From the NCBI GenBank assembly GCA_002483425.1, contig DLHW01000030.1, positions 75,937 to 139,936 on the forward strand: a stretch of 64,000 bases of DNA, written 5' to 3'. The notes beneath the pieces were generated by a model that saw only the letters and a program-made list of their open reading frames with translations, ran no database searches and was not told the DNA's origin. The translations under genes were made by a program, and so were the position numbers. Below, one piece after another: positions 45,178 to 54,422 of this stretch. This DNA is from Methylococcaceae bacterium UBA7658. Its GTDB lineage: Bacteria; Pseudomonadota; Gammaproteobacteria; Methylococcales; Methylomonadaceae. Within the stretch, counting starts at the first letter, position 1. The number at the start of each line of letters is the position of its first letter.

Positions 45178-46677
45178 TTAGGATTGACTATCATCAAGCT
45201 CATAGTAAATCCAAAGCATTTCACGCCTCCAAATTTTACCGTCTCTGCTCCGATGCTCCGGCGTAGTGTAGCCGTAACGGTACAAAACCGCCCTTAGATT
45301 CTTCGGCGGAAAATCCGGAAATGGATTATTTGCTAATAATGCTAATACATCAGGCGATCCTTTCTTTAAACGATACATAAATTTTTCGAACCAGCCGCCG
45401 GATTGGGGTAGACTCAGCGCGGCGAACCAAAGTTGCCAATCCAGGCGCGGCTGATGAGGAATATTCCAAATTAAAGGCTTATCCAGCGCATCGGGTTTGT
45501 ATTTAAAGCCGTATTCCAGCCAATGTACGCCATCATTGGAGCCTTCGATAATTATTTCATTACGTTCCGTGGTCATCACCGCAAACGGGCCATAATTGTT
45601 CACAAATGCGAAATTCGCCGCAATTTGCAATAAGAGATTTAATGGCTTAACCGGCTGCCAGTGCGTTTGCGCCAGCCAGAGATGCGTCGCCAATATCACC
45701 GCAACCATAGCTGCCCAAACCCCAGAACAGAAGGTTGCCACAGATGAAGGCGGACGATTATTCCTTAGCAGTTTTGTATAGAGTTTTTCGGGCGTTATTT
45801 TCGCCAGATCGCTGTCATCAAATAAAAACAGGCATAACAGCAACGCCAGCAGATTGAAGAAGCTATAGTTGCCGGTCAGCAAAATACTGGTTTGCAGTAG
45901 AATGAAGCTCCAGGCGGCGAACAGACGAAACGGTCTAGGCATGAAAACGCCAAAAGGCACGATCAATTCAATAAAAAGCACAGCCGACGTACAAAACTGT
46001 TGCCACCACTCAGGCAGAAAATGCGCATAGTAACCCAGCGGCGTAGGCAGTGGTTGCGTCCAGTAGTGGTAATTGAGTGCGGTCAAATCGACCCAAGTTA
46101 AATCGCCGCTGGCTATTTTAACCACACCGCCCATGAACATGAACCGGGCAATCAACAGCCGGTACAGGAAATGGATGATTTTGGAATTCCAGTTAAGGAA
46201 TATTGCCAGGAATCCGCTTTCCAGCAAAAATACGTCCCACTGGAAGCCGGTAAAGTCTTGTCCGGCGGTGACGATAGATAAATACAAAATGTAGCAGGCG
46301 ATGAGCGCCGGGGCGGCAAGGAGATTGGCCGTGACCAGCAAAGCCGCGGCAACTCCCGCTAAGCATACGGTTTTCAATGCGGCGTTTGAGGCATTCAGCC
46401 AGAACACGGTAGGGAAATGCCAATATTTCAGGCCTTCGTCCCAGTAGCCGATCCGGTCGAGTTGTTCTTGTATCGGCAAGATGCCGTTCGCGCCGATTAA
46501 TCCATTTATCTGTGTTGCCATCGACCAAAATGCCGCCAAGTAAATCAGGCCGAGTCCGCGCAAAAACCACCAGCGGATGACAACGCCGGAGCCTGCGCAG
46601 TTATGGCTAATCGATTGAAAGATTGCGCTTAACACAGGCTGTTTTGGGGATAAGAAAATAGCTTGCCGCAGACTCAC
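45178..46677 (-). CDS. Lipase maturation factor-like membrane protein
   Basis: This 499-aa protein resembles the LMF1 (lipase maturation factor) family. The N-terminal two thirds contain about eight to ten hydrophobic segments. They include the family region GQDFTGFQWDVFLLESGFLA near residue 140 and RLLIARFMFMGGVVKIASGD near 170, where LMF proteins have a conserved W-D...E-x-G-F and KL.SGD. The C-terminal soluble part contains EIIIEGSNDGVHWLEYGFKY and HQPRLDWQLWFAAL, also conserved in LMF1. In animals the family helps lipases fold, and the bacterial role is not known. It is convergent with vsr, 26 bases apart. Confidence 0.85.
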   Translation of the reverse strand: MSLRQAIFLSPKQPVLSAIFQSISHNCAGSGVVIRWWFLRGLGLIYLAAFWSMATQINGLIGANGILPIQEQLDRIGYWDEGLKYWHFPTVFWLNASNAALKTVCLAGVAAALLVTANLLAAPALIACYILYLSIVTAGQDFTGFQWDVFLLESGFLAIFLNWNSKIIHFLYRLLIARFMFMGGVVKIASGDLTWVDLTALNYHYWTQPLPTPLGYYAHFLPEWWQQFCTSAVLFIELIVPFGVFMPRPFRLFAAWSFILLQTSILLTGNYSFFNLLALLLCLFLFDDSDLAKITPEKLYTKLLRNNRPPSSVATFCSGVWAAMVAVILATHLWLAQTHWQPVKPLNLLLQIAANFAFVNNYGPFAVMTTERNEIIIEGSNDGVHWLEYGFKYKPDALDKPLIWNIPHQPRLDWQLWFAALSLPQSGGWFEKFMYRLKKGSPDVLALLANNPFPDFPPKNLRAVLYRYGYTTPEHRSRDGKIWRREMLWIYYELDDSQS

Positions 46678-46731
46678 AACGCTGTGATTTTTGATACGGC
46701 TTAGCGTAATTTTTCATACGGGCTTGCCGGT

Positions 46732-47232
46732 TCATCCGGACAGAATGAAATCCGTGCCGTTTGCATAGGCATCTATCAAGCCGTCTTTTCTGCCGTTCAC
46801 AAGCGAATCGTGCGCGCGCAGGATTATTTCCGCTAATCCAGTCACTAAATCGTAATTGGAAAGGCAGTTAAGCGTTATCCATTTTGCTTCGGCGACATCG
46901 CTTCGGGCGAGTGGAATGCAGTTATTTTCGTTTTCTAATCGAACAAGAAAATCGATAATCACATAGTGAAAGCCCTCAAGCCGCCGTTCGACAATGGCGA
47001 CGATATTGCTAACTTCGACTGCTAAATTGGTTTCTTCAAGAAATTCACGGCGGCATGTCTCGGTCAGCGTTTCCCCCGGTTCTTGCCTGCCGCCCGGAAT
47101 AGACCACAAACCTTGGGCGGGCGCTTGGTTGCGTTTGATCAGCAACACCTCGCGCCGCCCGTTAAACAATACGCCGCCCACGCCGATGCTGGGGGTAGGC
47201 GCGGCGGATTGGGAAAAACTATCCGCAATCAT
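46732..47232 (-). CDS. Nudix hydrolase
   Basis: Nudix enzymes hydrolyse nucleoside diphosphates linked to other groups using Mg2+. The 166-aa protein has the complete Nudix box beginning GGRQEPGETLTETCRREFLE and continuing ETNL (about residues 46-70), with the metal-binding REFLEE. The domain starts near residue 15 (PSIGVGGVLFNGRREVLLIK) and ends near 150. The substrate (dGTP-like, ADP-ribose or other) cannot be predicted. It lies upstream of the LMF-like gene on the same strand with a 54-base gap, and is divergent from the cytochrome c4 gene. Confidence 0.92.
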   Translation of the reverse strand: MIADSFSQSAAPTPSIGVGGVLFNGRREVLLIKRNQAPAQGLWSIPGGRQEPGETLTETCRREFLEETNLAVEVSNIVAIVERRLEGFHYVIIDFLVRLENENNCIPLARSDVAEAKWITLNCLSNYDLVTGLAEIILRAHDSLVNGRKDGLIDAYANGTDFILSG

Positions 47233-47341
47233 GGCAATCCGGTGAATTTTTCATTAGGTTTCGCCGTTTTTGGTTGTATATTAAGGTAAATTATAATCAA
47301 ACATTGCACGCTGTATGGTCTTAAACTTTATGAGGTGAACT

Positions 47342-47908
47342 ATGCGCTTATCGACGCAAGCGTTTATATGCCTGTTATTTCTAAGCTTTCTTGTGGCAGC
47401 GCCGGTTGCGGCGAACGAATTGTCGCAAGTTGAAGGAAAAGCGGCGGTTTGTTTCAGTTGCCACGGCGACAAAGGCAAAAGCAGTAATCCTGCAACGCCG
47501 AGTCTGGCGGCGCAACAATCGGTCTATACCGTCAATCAGTTGAAGGCTTTCAAATCCGGTAGCCGGATAAATACGGTTATGCAAGCCCAGGCCGGCAAGA
47601 TGAGCGATGAAGACATCAATAATTACGGCGCTTATTTCGCGGTGCAGCAAGCGCCGAAAGCGGGCGGTGATCCGGCCTTGGTTCAACAAGGCAAAAGCAA
47701 GGCGGCCGTATGCATGGGTTGCCACGGTTCCGCGGGCGAAGGCAACGGACAGTTTCCCCGCCTAGGCGGACAGCATCCAGACTATCTGGCGCAGCAATTG
47801 ACCCGTTTCAAAAGCGGCGAGCGGCAAAACGGCCCTATGCAAGCCATCTCCGGTAATCTTTCCGAGGAAGACATTAAAGCTTTGGCTGCTTTTTTCGGTT
47901 CGTTATAA
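47342..47908 (+). CDS. Diheme cytochrome c4
   Basis: This is a periplasmic diheme cytochrome that shuttles electrons, typically from the bc1 complex to terminal oxidases. The 188-aa precursor has a signal peptide ending at about VAAPVAANE. Two homologous cytochrome c domains carry CFSCHGDKGKS near residue 37 and CMGCHGSAGEGNG near 123. Axial methionines are probably in VMQAQAGKMSDEDI and GPMQAISGNLSEEDI. The two domains align, as in cytochrome c4. TATAAT at 47292-47297 may be its -10 element. A strong terminator follows the gene. Confidence 0.92.
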   Translation: MRLSTQAFICLLFLSFLVAAPVAANELSQVEGKAAVCFSCHGDKGKSSNPATPSLAAQQSVYTVNQLKAFKSGSRINTVMQAQAGKMSDEDINNYGAYFAVQQAPKAGGDPALVQQGKSKAAVCMGCHGSAGEGNGQFPRLGGQHPDYLAQQLTRFKSGERQNGPMQAISGNLSEEDIKALAAFFGSL

Positions 47909-47929
47909 GCCAACAGTTATTTTCCCATA

Positions 47930-47960
47930 TTAAAAAAGGCGGGAACACCGCCTTTTTTAA
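47930..47960 (+). terminator. Rho-independent terminator after cytochrome c4
   Basis: TTAAAAAAGGCGG (47930-47942) and CCGCCTTTTTTAA (47948-47960) form a perfect 13-bp stem with the 5-base loop GAACA and a T-tract in the descending arm. This is the clearest intrinsic terminator in the window. Confidence 0.9.
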
Positions 47961-48078
47961 TGAGTCTTTCCAGACGAATTCGTTTTCAAATGTCCGTCAG
48001 TCTGTAAATGGTTTATCATTACCGGTTAACGGCTTAGCCAATGAATTACCATCCGCGCTTGAAACAATTATAAAAATA

Positions 48079-50322
48079 ATGAACCAGACAGCTAACACGA
48101 ATAACGACCGTAACATCCTCCAAATATTGCTTTTTGCCGGTACGCTGTTTACCAGCGCCGCTCTGATGTTTGTATTACAACCGATGTTCGGAAAAATCTT
48201 GCTGCCTTTACTCGGCGGTTCGCCTGCGGTCTGGAACACTTGCATGGTGTTTTACCAAACTGTCCTCTTCCTCGGCTATTTGTACGCGCATTTTCTGTCT
48301 ACCCGGTTAAACCACCACCGCCAGATTCTCGTTCATCTCGGCGTTATTCTGGTCAGTTTTTTGGCGCTGCCGGTCAGCTTGCCCGAAAACGTAGCGCCCC
48401 CGACTGAAAGCAACCCGACTTTATGGTTGATCGGCATCCTTTCGCTATCGATTGGCTTGCCTTTTTTTGTGGTTTCCACGACAGCGCCGCTAATCCAAAA
48501 ATGGTTCGCCAATGTCGGCCACCATACCAGCGACGACCCTTACTACCTTTACGCCGCCAGCAACAGCGGCAGTTTGATAGCATTGCTCAGTTACCCGTTT
48601 TTGATCGAACCAAATATCGGCCTGAGCAGCCAGAAATCGGACTGGAGCTTCGGCTTTGCCTTTTTATGCGTGTTGATTGCCGGTTGCGCCTTCGCATTAT
48701 GGAAAGCCCAGCAAGCTAAAGAAACTGCAGAAGAACCCTCTTTCGGCGATGAAGAATTAAGCTGGGCGGCCAAACTACACTGGCTGGCGCTGGCGTTCGT
48801 GCCTTCTAGCTTATTGCTCGGATTGACTACTTTCATTAGCACCGACATCGCTTCGGTTCCGCTGTTGTGGATTATTCCGCTGACCTTGTATTTGCTCACG
48901 TTCGTGCTCGTGTTTTCAAAATGGCACGACTGTGTGCACGGCTGGATGGTGAAGGCGCAACCCGTTGTACTACTGCCTTTTTTGGCGTATTCGTTCATTA
49001 ATCCGGCGGTATTGCCTTATTGGGTCGATCTTGGCATCCATTTGACAGCTTTTTTCCTTGCCGTCATGGTTTGCCACGGTGAACTTGCACGTTTAAGACC
49101 GAATACTCGTCATTTGACATCCTATTACCTTATCATGTCGTTTGCGGGCATGTTGGGCGGGATGTTCAATACTTTTGTTGCGCCGTTTATTTTTAATGGA
49201 GTATACGAATACCCGCTGATGATTATCGCAGCGCTTTTATTACGCCCGGGTTTGATAGCATCGGTCAGCGAAGGGAGAAAAGAATGGCTGAAACAAATAA
49301 TATTCCCGGCCTTGTTGATAGTGGCTGGATTGATAGTGTTTTTCACCATCGACGATTTGCCCCAGTATCTCGATACCATCGGCGTCGGTCTGATCCTTTT
49401 GGCCGGTTTGACTTACGCCTTCAGGGCGCAACCTATTACCTTGGCTTTGCTGACCGGCATTTTGATAAGTTTTACCTTCGGTTTGCACGGCCTGCTGTCG
49501 AATACGCTGTACCAGAAACGGACTTTTTTCGGGGTATTGTCCGTCCGCGAAAGCGTCTTGAGCAACGAAGAAGGGCAGCCCGAAAAATACCGAGAGTTCT
49601 ACCACGGCACGACTAAACACGGCGCGCAACGGCTGGCGGAGAAAGATTCCAGGACGCCATTGACCTACTTTAGCCGTCCCGGCCCAATCGGTCAGCTATT
49701 CGCCGAATTCGATAAGGTCAATACAAACTGGGAAATCGGCATCATCGGTCTCGGTGCGGGAACCTTGGCGTGTTACACCAAGCCCGGTCAAAGCTGGGCG
49801 TTTTACGAGCTTGACCCGCTGGTAGTAGACATTGCCAGCAACCCCAAATACTTTACCTATATCAACCAGTGCAACCCCAAAATCAGGATGGTCGTGGGCG
49901 ACGCCCGCTTGTCACTGGAAAAAGAACCCGGCCATAAATTCGATTTGTATATCGTGGACGCCTTCAGTTCGGACTCGATCCCGACCCATTTACTGACCCA
50001 GGAAGCGATCAAACTTTATTTCGAGAAAATCAAACCGGACGGCATTTTGGCATTGCACATCACCAACCGGCATTTGGCGCTTAAAAAAGTCTTATCGAAC
50101 CATGCCGAAAATTTGCATTTGGCGGCTTTGATCCAGGAATTTAAACCACAGCAGGATATTCCCTTGGTCGTCGCCACCGATTGGATTGTGATGGCAAAAA
50201 AACCGGAAACGCTGGCGCTGCTGAAGCAAAGTCAATTAGGAAGCTGGCAAAAATTGCCGCTGTATTTCGACATTAAGCCCTGGACAGACGATTTCACCAA
50301 TATCGTCACAATATGGAAATAA
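48079..50322 (+). CDS. Fused membrane / spermidine-synthase-like protein
   Basis: The 747-aa protein has an N-terminal half with about 12-13 membrane helices, starting ILLFAGTLFTSAALMFVLQP and including GSPAVWNTCMVFYQTVLFLG. Its C-terminal cytoplasmic domain (about 510-747) resembles spermidine synthases and other SAM-binding Rossmann folds: WEIGIIGLGAGTLACYTKPG, FYELDPLVVDIA, VVGDARLSLE and LYIVDAFSSDSIPTHLLT. Such fused proteins are widespread, but their reaction is not established. The catalytic D-x-x-D/PDPSN of true spermidine synthase is replaced by VDAFSSDS, so aminopropyl transfer is doubtful. It is not the same subfamily as the broken gene at 35946-36517. Confidence 0.85.
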   Translation: MNQTANTNNDRNILQILLFAGTLFTSAALMFVLQPMFGKILLPLLGGSPAVWNTCMVFYQTVLFLGYLYAHFLSTRLNHHRQILVHLGVILVSFLALPVSLPENVAPPTESNPTLWLIGILSLSIGLPFFVVSTTAPLIQKWFANVGHHTSDDPYYLYAASNSGSLIALLSYPFLIEPNIGLSSQKSDWSFGFAFLCVLIAGCAFALWKAQQAKETAEEPSFGDEELSWAAKLHWLALAFVPSSLLLGLTTFISTDIASVPLLWIIPLTLYLLTFVLVFSKWHDCVHGWMVKAQPVVLLPFLAYSFINPAVLPYWVDLGIHLTAFFLAVMVCHGELARLRPNTRHLTSYYLIMSFAGMLGGMFNTFVAPFIFNGVYEYPLMIIAALLLRPGLIASVSEGRKEWLKQIIFPALLIVAGLIVFFTIDDLPQYLDTIGVGLILLAGLTYAFRAQPITLALLTGILISFTFGLHGLLSNTLYQKRTFFGVLSVRESVLSNEEGQPEKYREFYHGTTKHGAQRLAEKDSRTPLTYFSRPGPIGQLFAEFDKVNTNWEIGIIGLGAGTLACYTKPGQSWAFYELDPLVVDIASNPKYFTYINQCNPKIRMVVGDARLSLEKEPGHKFDLYIVDAFSSDSIPTHLLTQEAIKLYFEKIKPDGILALHITNRHLALKKVLSNHAENLHLAALIQEFKPQQDIPLVVATDWIVMAKKPETLALLKQSQLGSWQKLPLYFDIKPWTDDFTNIVTIWK

Positions 50323-50413
50323 TATGTTATCGAACTTAACGAGCTATATTCACAGGAGGGTATTGAAATTATCAAAAAAAAGTTGTAAGCGACAGTGAAA
50401 TAAGTAATGATAC

Positions 50414-50422
50414 TGCTATAAT
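50414..50422 (+). promoter_or_regulatory. Extended -10 promoter element of the PilZ-like gene
   Basis: TGCTATAAT lies 69 bases before the PilZ-like ATG and is identical to the element before sspA. No convincing -35 hexamer is seen at the expected distance. Confidence 0.5.
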
Positions 50423-50490
50423 TAAGGCAGAATTGCACTGATTTTTAATCGAAGTTTGCAAAAAAATAACATTATCGCGAGGAGATTTCT

Positions 50491-51120
50491 ATGAACACAA
50501 TGCTGCTTAGGCCGTACCGGAAAAATTTGACCACTCACGGTTTAATTTATCTGGCGGGCGAAGAACAACCCATCACCATTAAGAATATCTCCATTACCGG
50601 CGTTTTAGCTCAGCTAAACAGCAAAATTGGTAAAAACGATATCAAAGTTATTTTCAATACTTTATTAGCTTCAACCATTATTGATCTGTACTTGCCCGAA
50701 ATGCGTTTAGCGGGCGAGGTCGAGGTTATCCGAGTCGATATGCAAGACGACCACATTCTGCTCGCCTTAGAGTTTAAAAATGTGACGTATGATGTCAACG
50801 ATCTTTTGTATAAAAGAAAAGCTTACCGGAAAAACCTGCCTAGCACCGGGCACATATTATTCAACGGTGAGTACCTAGAATTTACTTCCGTTAATGTATC
50901 GGTAGACGGTATCATGATAAGGCTTGACGAAACGGTTTATGTTGAACCGGGCGTGGTAACAGTCTTTGAGTTCAAACGTCTAGAGCTTGAGGGTGAAATT
51001 AAAGTGGTATGGCTGGACCGTTTGCCCGACGGCGGAACTTTAATGGGGCTTCAATATGAGCACATGGAAAGATCTCAAGTTAAAGGTATCCCGGAGTTTG
51101 CATGGCCGCAAACCGCTTAA
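50491..51120 (+). CDS. Tandem PilZ-like domain protein
   Basis: This 209-aa cytoplasmic protein is made of two similar halves. Each begins with a basic YRKNL motif (LRPYRKNLTTHGLIYLAGEE at about 7-26 and KRKAYRKNLPSTGHILFNGE at about 106-125). Each continues with a D/N-x-S-x-x-G turn (NISITG and NVSVDG) and ends in an EGEIKV/AGEVEV-like strand. These are the two c-di-GMP-binding landmarks of PilZ domains, although the arginine motif is shorter than the full RxxxR. It may be a c-di-GMP receptor, or a degenerate non-binding version. GCGAGGAGATTT precedes the ATG. The diguanylate cyclase at 33849 is a potential but unproven source of ligand. Confidence 0.75.
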   Translation: MNTMLLRPYRKNLTTHGLIYLAGEEQPITIKNISITGVLAQLNSKIGKNDIKVIFNTLLASTIIDLYLPEMRLAGEVEVIRVDMQDDHILLALEFKNVTYDVNDLLYKRKAYRKNLPSTGHILFNGEYLEFTSVNVSVDGIMIRLDETVYVEPGVVTVFEFKRLELEGEIKVVWLDRLPDGGTLMGLQYEHMERSQVKGIPEFAWPQTA

Positions 51121-51153
51121 AATTTGTTGTTAAGGATAATCTTAAGCAAAACA

Positions 51154-51185
51154 TTTACAGTGCTTTGAATACAAAGTACTGTAAA
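51154..51185. terminator. Bidirectional terminator between PilZ-like gene and rsmD
   Basis: TTTACAGTGCTTTG (51154-51167) pairs with CAAAGTACTGTAAA (51172-51185) through a 4-base loop AATA. The only irregularity is a G-U pair. It lies between convergent genes. Confidence 0.75.
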
Positions 51186-51203
51186 AACGTTTCTTTATAA
51201 CTA

Positions 51204-51764
51204 TCAGTTGCTTTCTAACAAATAATACCTGACCTCACCCGCAGTCTTACTCTTTAGCAGTTGCCAATTATCCGGTAGTTCGTTTTGAATCTGTTGTTTA
51301 CTTTCGGTTTCCAAATAAATTTTAGCAGCCGGGTTTAACCAACCTTTCTCTTCTAGCCAATGACATGCCGGAAAAGCTAAACCCTTACCAAAGGGCGGAT
51401 CGAGAAAAACGATGTCGAATGGAATAGGATTGTGCTCCGTGAGATAACGAAAGGCATCGGATTGCACGATTTTTATGTGGTCAGTGTTTAATTTAACCGC
51501 GTTCGCTTTTAAGGCGCGACAGGCTTCGGGGGAATCTTCGACTTGCACGACGGTTTTGGCGCCCCGCGAAGCGGCTTCAAAACCCAGCGCGCCGCTGCCC
51601 GCAAATAAATCCAGGCAACGGCTGCCAGGAATATCCATTTGCAACCAATTGAACAAGGTTTCCCGGACTCTCGACGGTGTCGGCCTAAGTCCGGGAAGGT
51701 CGTAAAACGTAATCTGGCGGCTGCGCCACTCGCCGCCGATAATCCTAATTTGGTTTTTGAGCAT
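51204..51764 (-). CDS. rsmD: 16S rRNA (guanine-966-N2)-methyltransferase
   Basis: RsmD methylates G966 of 16S rRNA using SAM. The 186-aa protein has the family opening IRIIGGEWRSRQI, RPTPSRVRETLFNWLQ near residue 30, the SAM-binding motif CLDLFAGSGALGFEAASRGA near 55 and the catalytic motif DIVFLDPPFGKG near 120 (the N-x-P-Y/DPPF type). The ATG lies 20 bases inside the 3' end of the upstream M16 peptidase gene, so the three genes are coupled in one operon. The pairing of M16 genes with rsmD is common in gammaproteobacteria. Confidence 0.95.
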   Translation of the reverse strand: MLKNQIRIIGGEWRSRQITFYDLPGLRPTPSRVRETLFNWLQMDIPGSRCLDLFAGSGALGFEAASRGAKTVVQVEDSPEACRALKANAVKLNTDHIKIVQSDAFRYLTEHNPIPFDIVFLDPPFGKGLAFPACHWLEEKGWLNPAAKIYLETESKQQIQNELPDNWQLLKSKTAGEVRYYLLESN

Positions 51765-53067
51765 CTGCGCTTTTGCTGTTGCCGACCGTCACGGTTTGCA
51801 GCAACGCAATGTTTACCTTACGTTTAAAAGCTTGCCTAATGGAATCGATAGTCGTCGCTTCGATTTTTTGTCTGAAAGTATCCAAATAATCCAGCGGCAT
51901 ATCGTAAAAGCCGATCATGGCGACATAGCCCGCAAGTTCCTTATTGGTATCGAAACGCATAGGGAAACCGCCGATGATGTTCTTTTTACCCGCATCCAGT
52001 TCGGCTTGCGTCGGGCCTTTTTCGATAAAATCCTTCAAGGTAACGTTCAGGACTTCCAGCGCTTGTTGGGCTTGGTCGTTACGGGTTTGCAAACTCACCA
52101 CAAACGGCCCCGGTTTGAGCATGGGTGAAAATGCACTGGAGGCGCTGTACGCCAGACCGCGTTTTTCCCGCACTTCGTTAAACAGTTTAGAAACCAGTCC
52201 GCTGCCACCCAGGACATGGTTGCCGATATAAAGATCGAAATAATCTGGGTCTTTGCGCCAAGTGCCGGGTAATCCGGTCAGGACGTGTGTTTGAGTGGAC
52301 GGAAATTCGATATGCTGCTGGCTGGCTTGGTTCGGCATTGTCACATCGGGGATAGCTGCCGGTTTTTGTCCGGCGGGCAACCCTGCCAACAGCTTTTCCG
52401 CAGTTTGCACGGCTTGCTGTTTACTTAAATTGCCCACAATTACCACCATCGCGTTATTAGCGACGTAATATTGCTTGTAAAACTTAACCAAGTCGGTGGC
52501 TTTTAGCTTGCCGACTGTCTCCTTAACGCCGGAATCCGGATGGGCGTAAGGATGGGTGCCGTAAAGCATATTGGAAAACACCTCGCTGGCGATTTCCGCA
52601 GGCGATTCCTCCCGTTGCTTGATCGCAGCCAAAGTGCGCTTTTGTTCGCGCAGGAAATCGGCTTTATTGAATTTGGGATTGGTCAAGATGACGTGCACCG
52701 TTTCCAATGCTTTATCGAAGAGCGCCGGTTGGGTCAGCGTGCGTAGCGTTAAGCTTGCCATATCGCTGGACACACTGGTACCAAAATTTGCACCGACGCT
52801 TTCAAAACGTTGGGCGATTTGGTCGGCATTCCATGTTCCTGCACCGGTGTCCAATAAAGCCGATGTTAAAGCGGCGAGACCGAATTGCTGACCGTCACGC
52901 GCGCTGCCCGCATCGAATACAATCTGAATATCCGCTAAAGGCAAGGCATCGGCGTGCACAAAGTAAACCCGGCTGCCTTGTGGCGTTTGCCAATGTTCGA
53001 TTTTTGCTGCGGAAAAACTTAACTGGCTAACCAGTAAAAGCAATAAACCCAGATAACGAACAGCCAT
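51745..53067 (-). CDS. M16 family peptidase-like subunit lacking the zinc motif
   Basis: This 440-aa secreted protein has a signal peptide (AVRYLGLLLLLVSQLSFSAA) and two M16 domains. Where active M16 peptidases have HxxEH it reads FGLAALTSALLDTGA, so it cannot bind zinc in that way. The ATQ-like HVLTGLPGTWRKDPD and GGSGLVSKLFNEVREKRGLA segments near residues 255-300 are conserved in the C-terminal domain. M16B peptidases of bacteria often consist of an active and an inactive partner, matching the upstream gene. Its ATG overlaps the stop of the active-subunit gene by one base, and its 3' end overlaps rsmD. Confidence 0.9.
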   Translation of the reverse strand: MAVRYLGLLLLLVSQLSFSAAKIEHWQTPQGSRVYFVHADALPLADIQIVFDAGSARDGQQFGLAALTSALLDTGAGTWNADQIAQRFESVGANFGTSVSSDMASLTLRTLTQPALFDKALETVHVILTNPKFNKADFLREQKRTLAAIKQREESPAEIASEVFSNMLYGTHPYAHPDSGVKETVGKLKATDLVKFYKQYYVANNAMVVIVGNLSKQQAVQTAEKLLAGLPAGQKPAAIPDVTMPNQASQQHIEFPSTQTHVLTGLPGTWRKDPDYFDLYIGNHVLGGSGLVSKLFNEVREKRGLAYSASSAFSPMLKPGPFVVSLQTRNDQAQQALEVLNVTLKDFIEKGPTQAELDAGKKNIIGGFPMRFDTNKELAGYVAMIGFYDMPLDYLDTFRQKIEATTIDSIRQAFKRKVNIALLQTVTVGNSKSADAQKPN

Positions 53068-54422
53068 TATGCTCCTCCCTTTTTAGCAGTTTGTGAGTTA
53101 TTAATCGGTAATGGTTCCAGATAGGCAATGCTCAAATGATCGTCGATCAGGTATTTTTTTGCGACCTCCAACACTTGTGCGGCAGTGACTTGATTCACTT
53201 TATCCACGTATTCATCCGCTTTCTGCCAGCCTAGCCCTACCGTTTCCAGCATACCGAGCTGCATGGCTTGATAAAAATTGGAATCGCGTTCGTAAACTGC
53301 GTTGGCTAATACTTGTGCCTTAATTCGGCTTAATTCTTCTTCGCTAATGGGGGTTTTTTGCAATTTGGCAATTTCGGCTTTTAACGCCGATTCCATCTCT
53401 TGTAAGGTTTTGCCCTCTGCTGGCGTGGCTTCAAGCTCGAATAAATCCGATAATCTTGATGTCAGTCCGTAGCCTGCACCTGCGGAAACCGCAATTTGCT
53501 TGCCGCGCACTAGACCGGACGTCAACCGCGCGCTGCTGCCGCCATCGAGAACGCCAGCTAGCACTTCCAGTGCATAAGCTTCCCATTCCTTTTCGGCAGT
53601 TTTTAATACAGGCACCTTGTAACCCATGACAATGGAAGGCAATTTTGCAGGAACTTTAACCGTCATCCGGCGCAGCCCCAGTTGTTCGATTTCGGTTTGC
53701 GGTTTGATCGGCTTGATCTCGCTGGTTTTGAGCGGGGCGAAATATTTTTCAGCCAAGGCAAATACATCCGCTGTTTTAACATCGCCGACAATGACCAGCG
53801 TTGCATTATTCGGCGCATACCAACGTTGATACCATGCTTGCAAATCCTCGACGGTATAATTGGCTATGTCAGCAGGCCAACCGATGACCGGATGTTTGTA
53901 AGGACTGCTACTGTAAGCCATCGCATTAAAATGTTCCTGCATTTTGCCCTGCGGATTATCTTCGGTGCGCATCCGGCGCTCTTCGGTGACGACTTGCAGT
54001 TCTTTTTTCAGCTCTTCCGGTAATAAATGCAGGTTACGCATCCGGTCGGCTTCCAATTCCATGCTGACTTCCAGCTTGTCTGCCGCCATAGTCTGGAAAT
54101 AAGCGGTGTAATCCTGACCGGTGAAGGCGTTTTCGTCGCCGCCGTTTTCAGCGATAATCCGTGAAAACTCGCCGACGGCGTGTTTATCGGTACCCTTGAA
54201 CATCATGTGTTCCAGCATGTGCGAAATGCCGGTAATACCACCGGGTTCGTAACTGGAACCGACCTTATACCAAACTTGCGATACCACGACCGGCGAGCGG
54301 TGATCTTCCTTCACCAGCACTTTTAAGCCGTTACCCAGCAAATGTTCAGTGGCTTTGGGTTCGCCTGTTACCGTAAATGCCGCACCCCACAGTACGACAA
54401 AGAAAATCAATCGTCTTATCAT
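53067..54422 (-). CDS. M16 family zinc metallopeptidase (pitrilysin/insulinase type)
   Basis: This 451-aa precursor has a signal peptide (RLIFFVVLWGAAFTVTGE), so it acts in the periplasm. The inverted zinc motif HMLEHMMFKGT (HxxEH, near residue 66) and the downstream glutamate in the ENAFTGQDYTAYFQT region identify an active M16 peptidase. Other marks are MELEADRMRNL and VTEERRMRTEDNPQG, then GWPADIANYTVEDLQAWYQ. The family degrades small peptides or unfolded proteins. It is the first gene of the set with the inactive-looking partner and rsmD. The 178-base gap upstream separates it from the divergent toxin-antitoxin genes. Confidence 0.93.
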   Translation of the reverse strand: MIRRLIFFVVLWGAAFTVTGEPKATEHLLGNGLKVLVKEDHRSPVVVSQVWYKVGSSYEPGGITGISHMLEHMMFKGTDKHAVGEFSRIIAENGGDENAFTGQDYTAYFQTMAADKLEVSMELEADRMRNLHLLPEELKKELQVVTEERRMRTEDNPQGKMQEHFNAMAYSSSPYKHPVIGWPADIANYTVEDLQAWYQRWYAPNNATLVIVGDVKTADVFALAEKYFAPLKTSEIKPIKPQTEIEQLGLRRMTVKVPAKLPSIVMGYKVPVLKTAEKEWEAYALEVLAGVLDGGSSARLTSGLVRGKQIAVSAGAGYGLTSRLSDLFELEATPAEGKTLQEMESALKAEIAKLQKTPISEEELSRIKAQVLANAVYERDSNFYQAMQLGMLETVGLGWQKADEYVDKVNQVTAAQVLEVAKKYLIDDHLSIAYLEPLPINNSQTAKKGGA

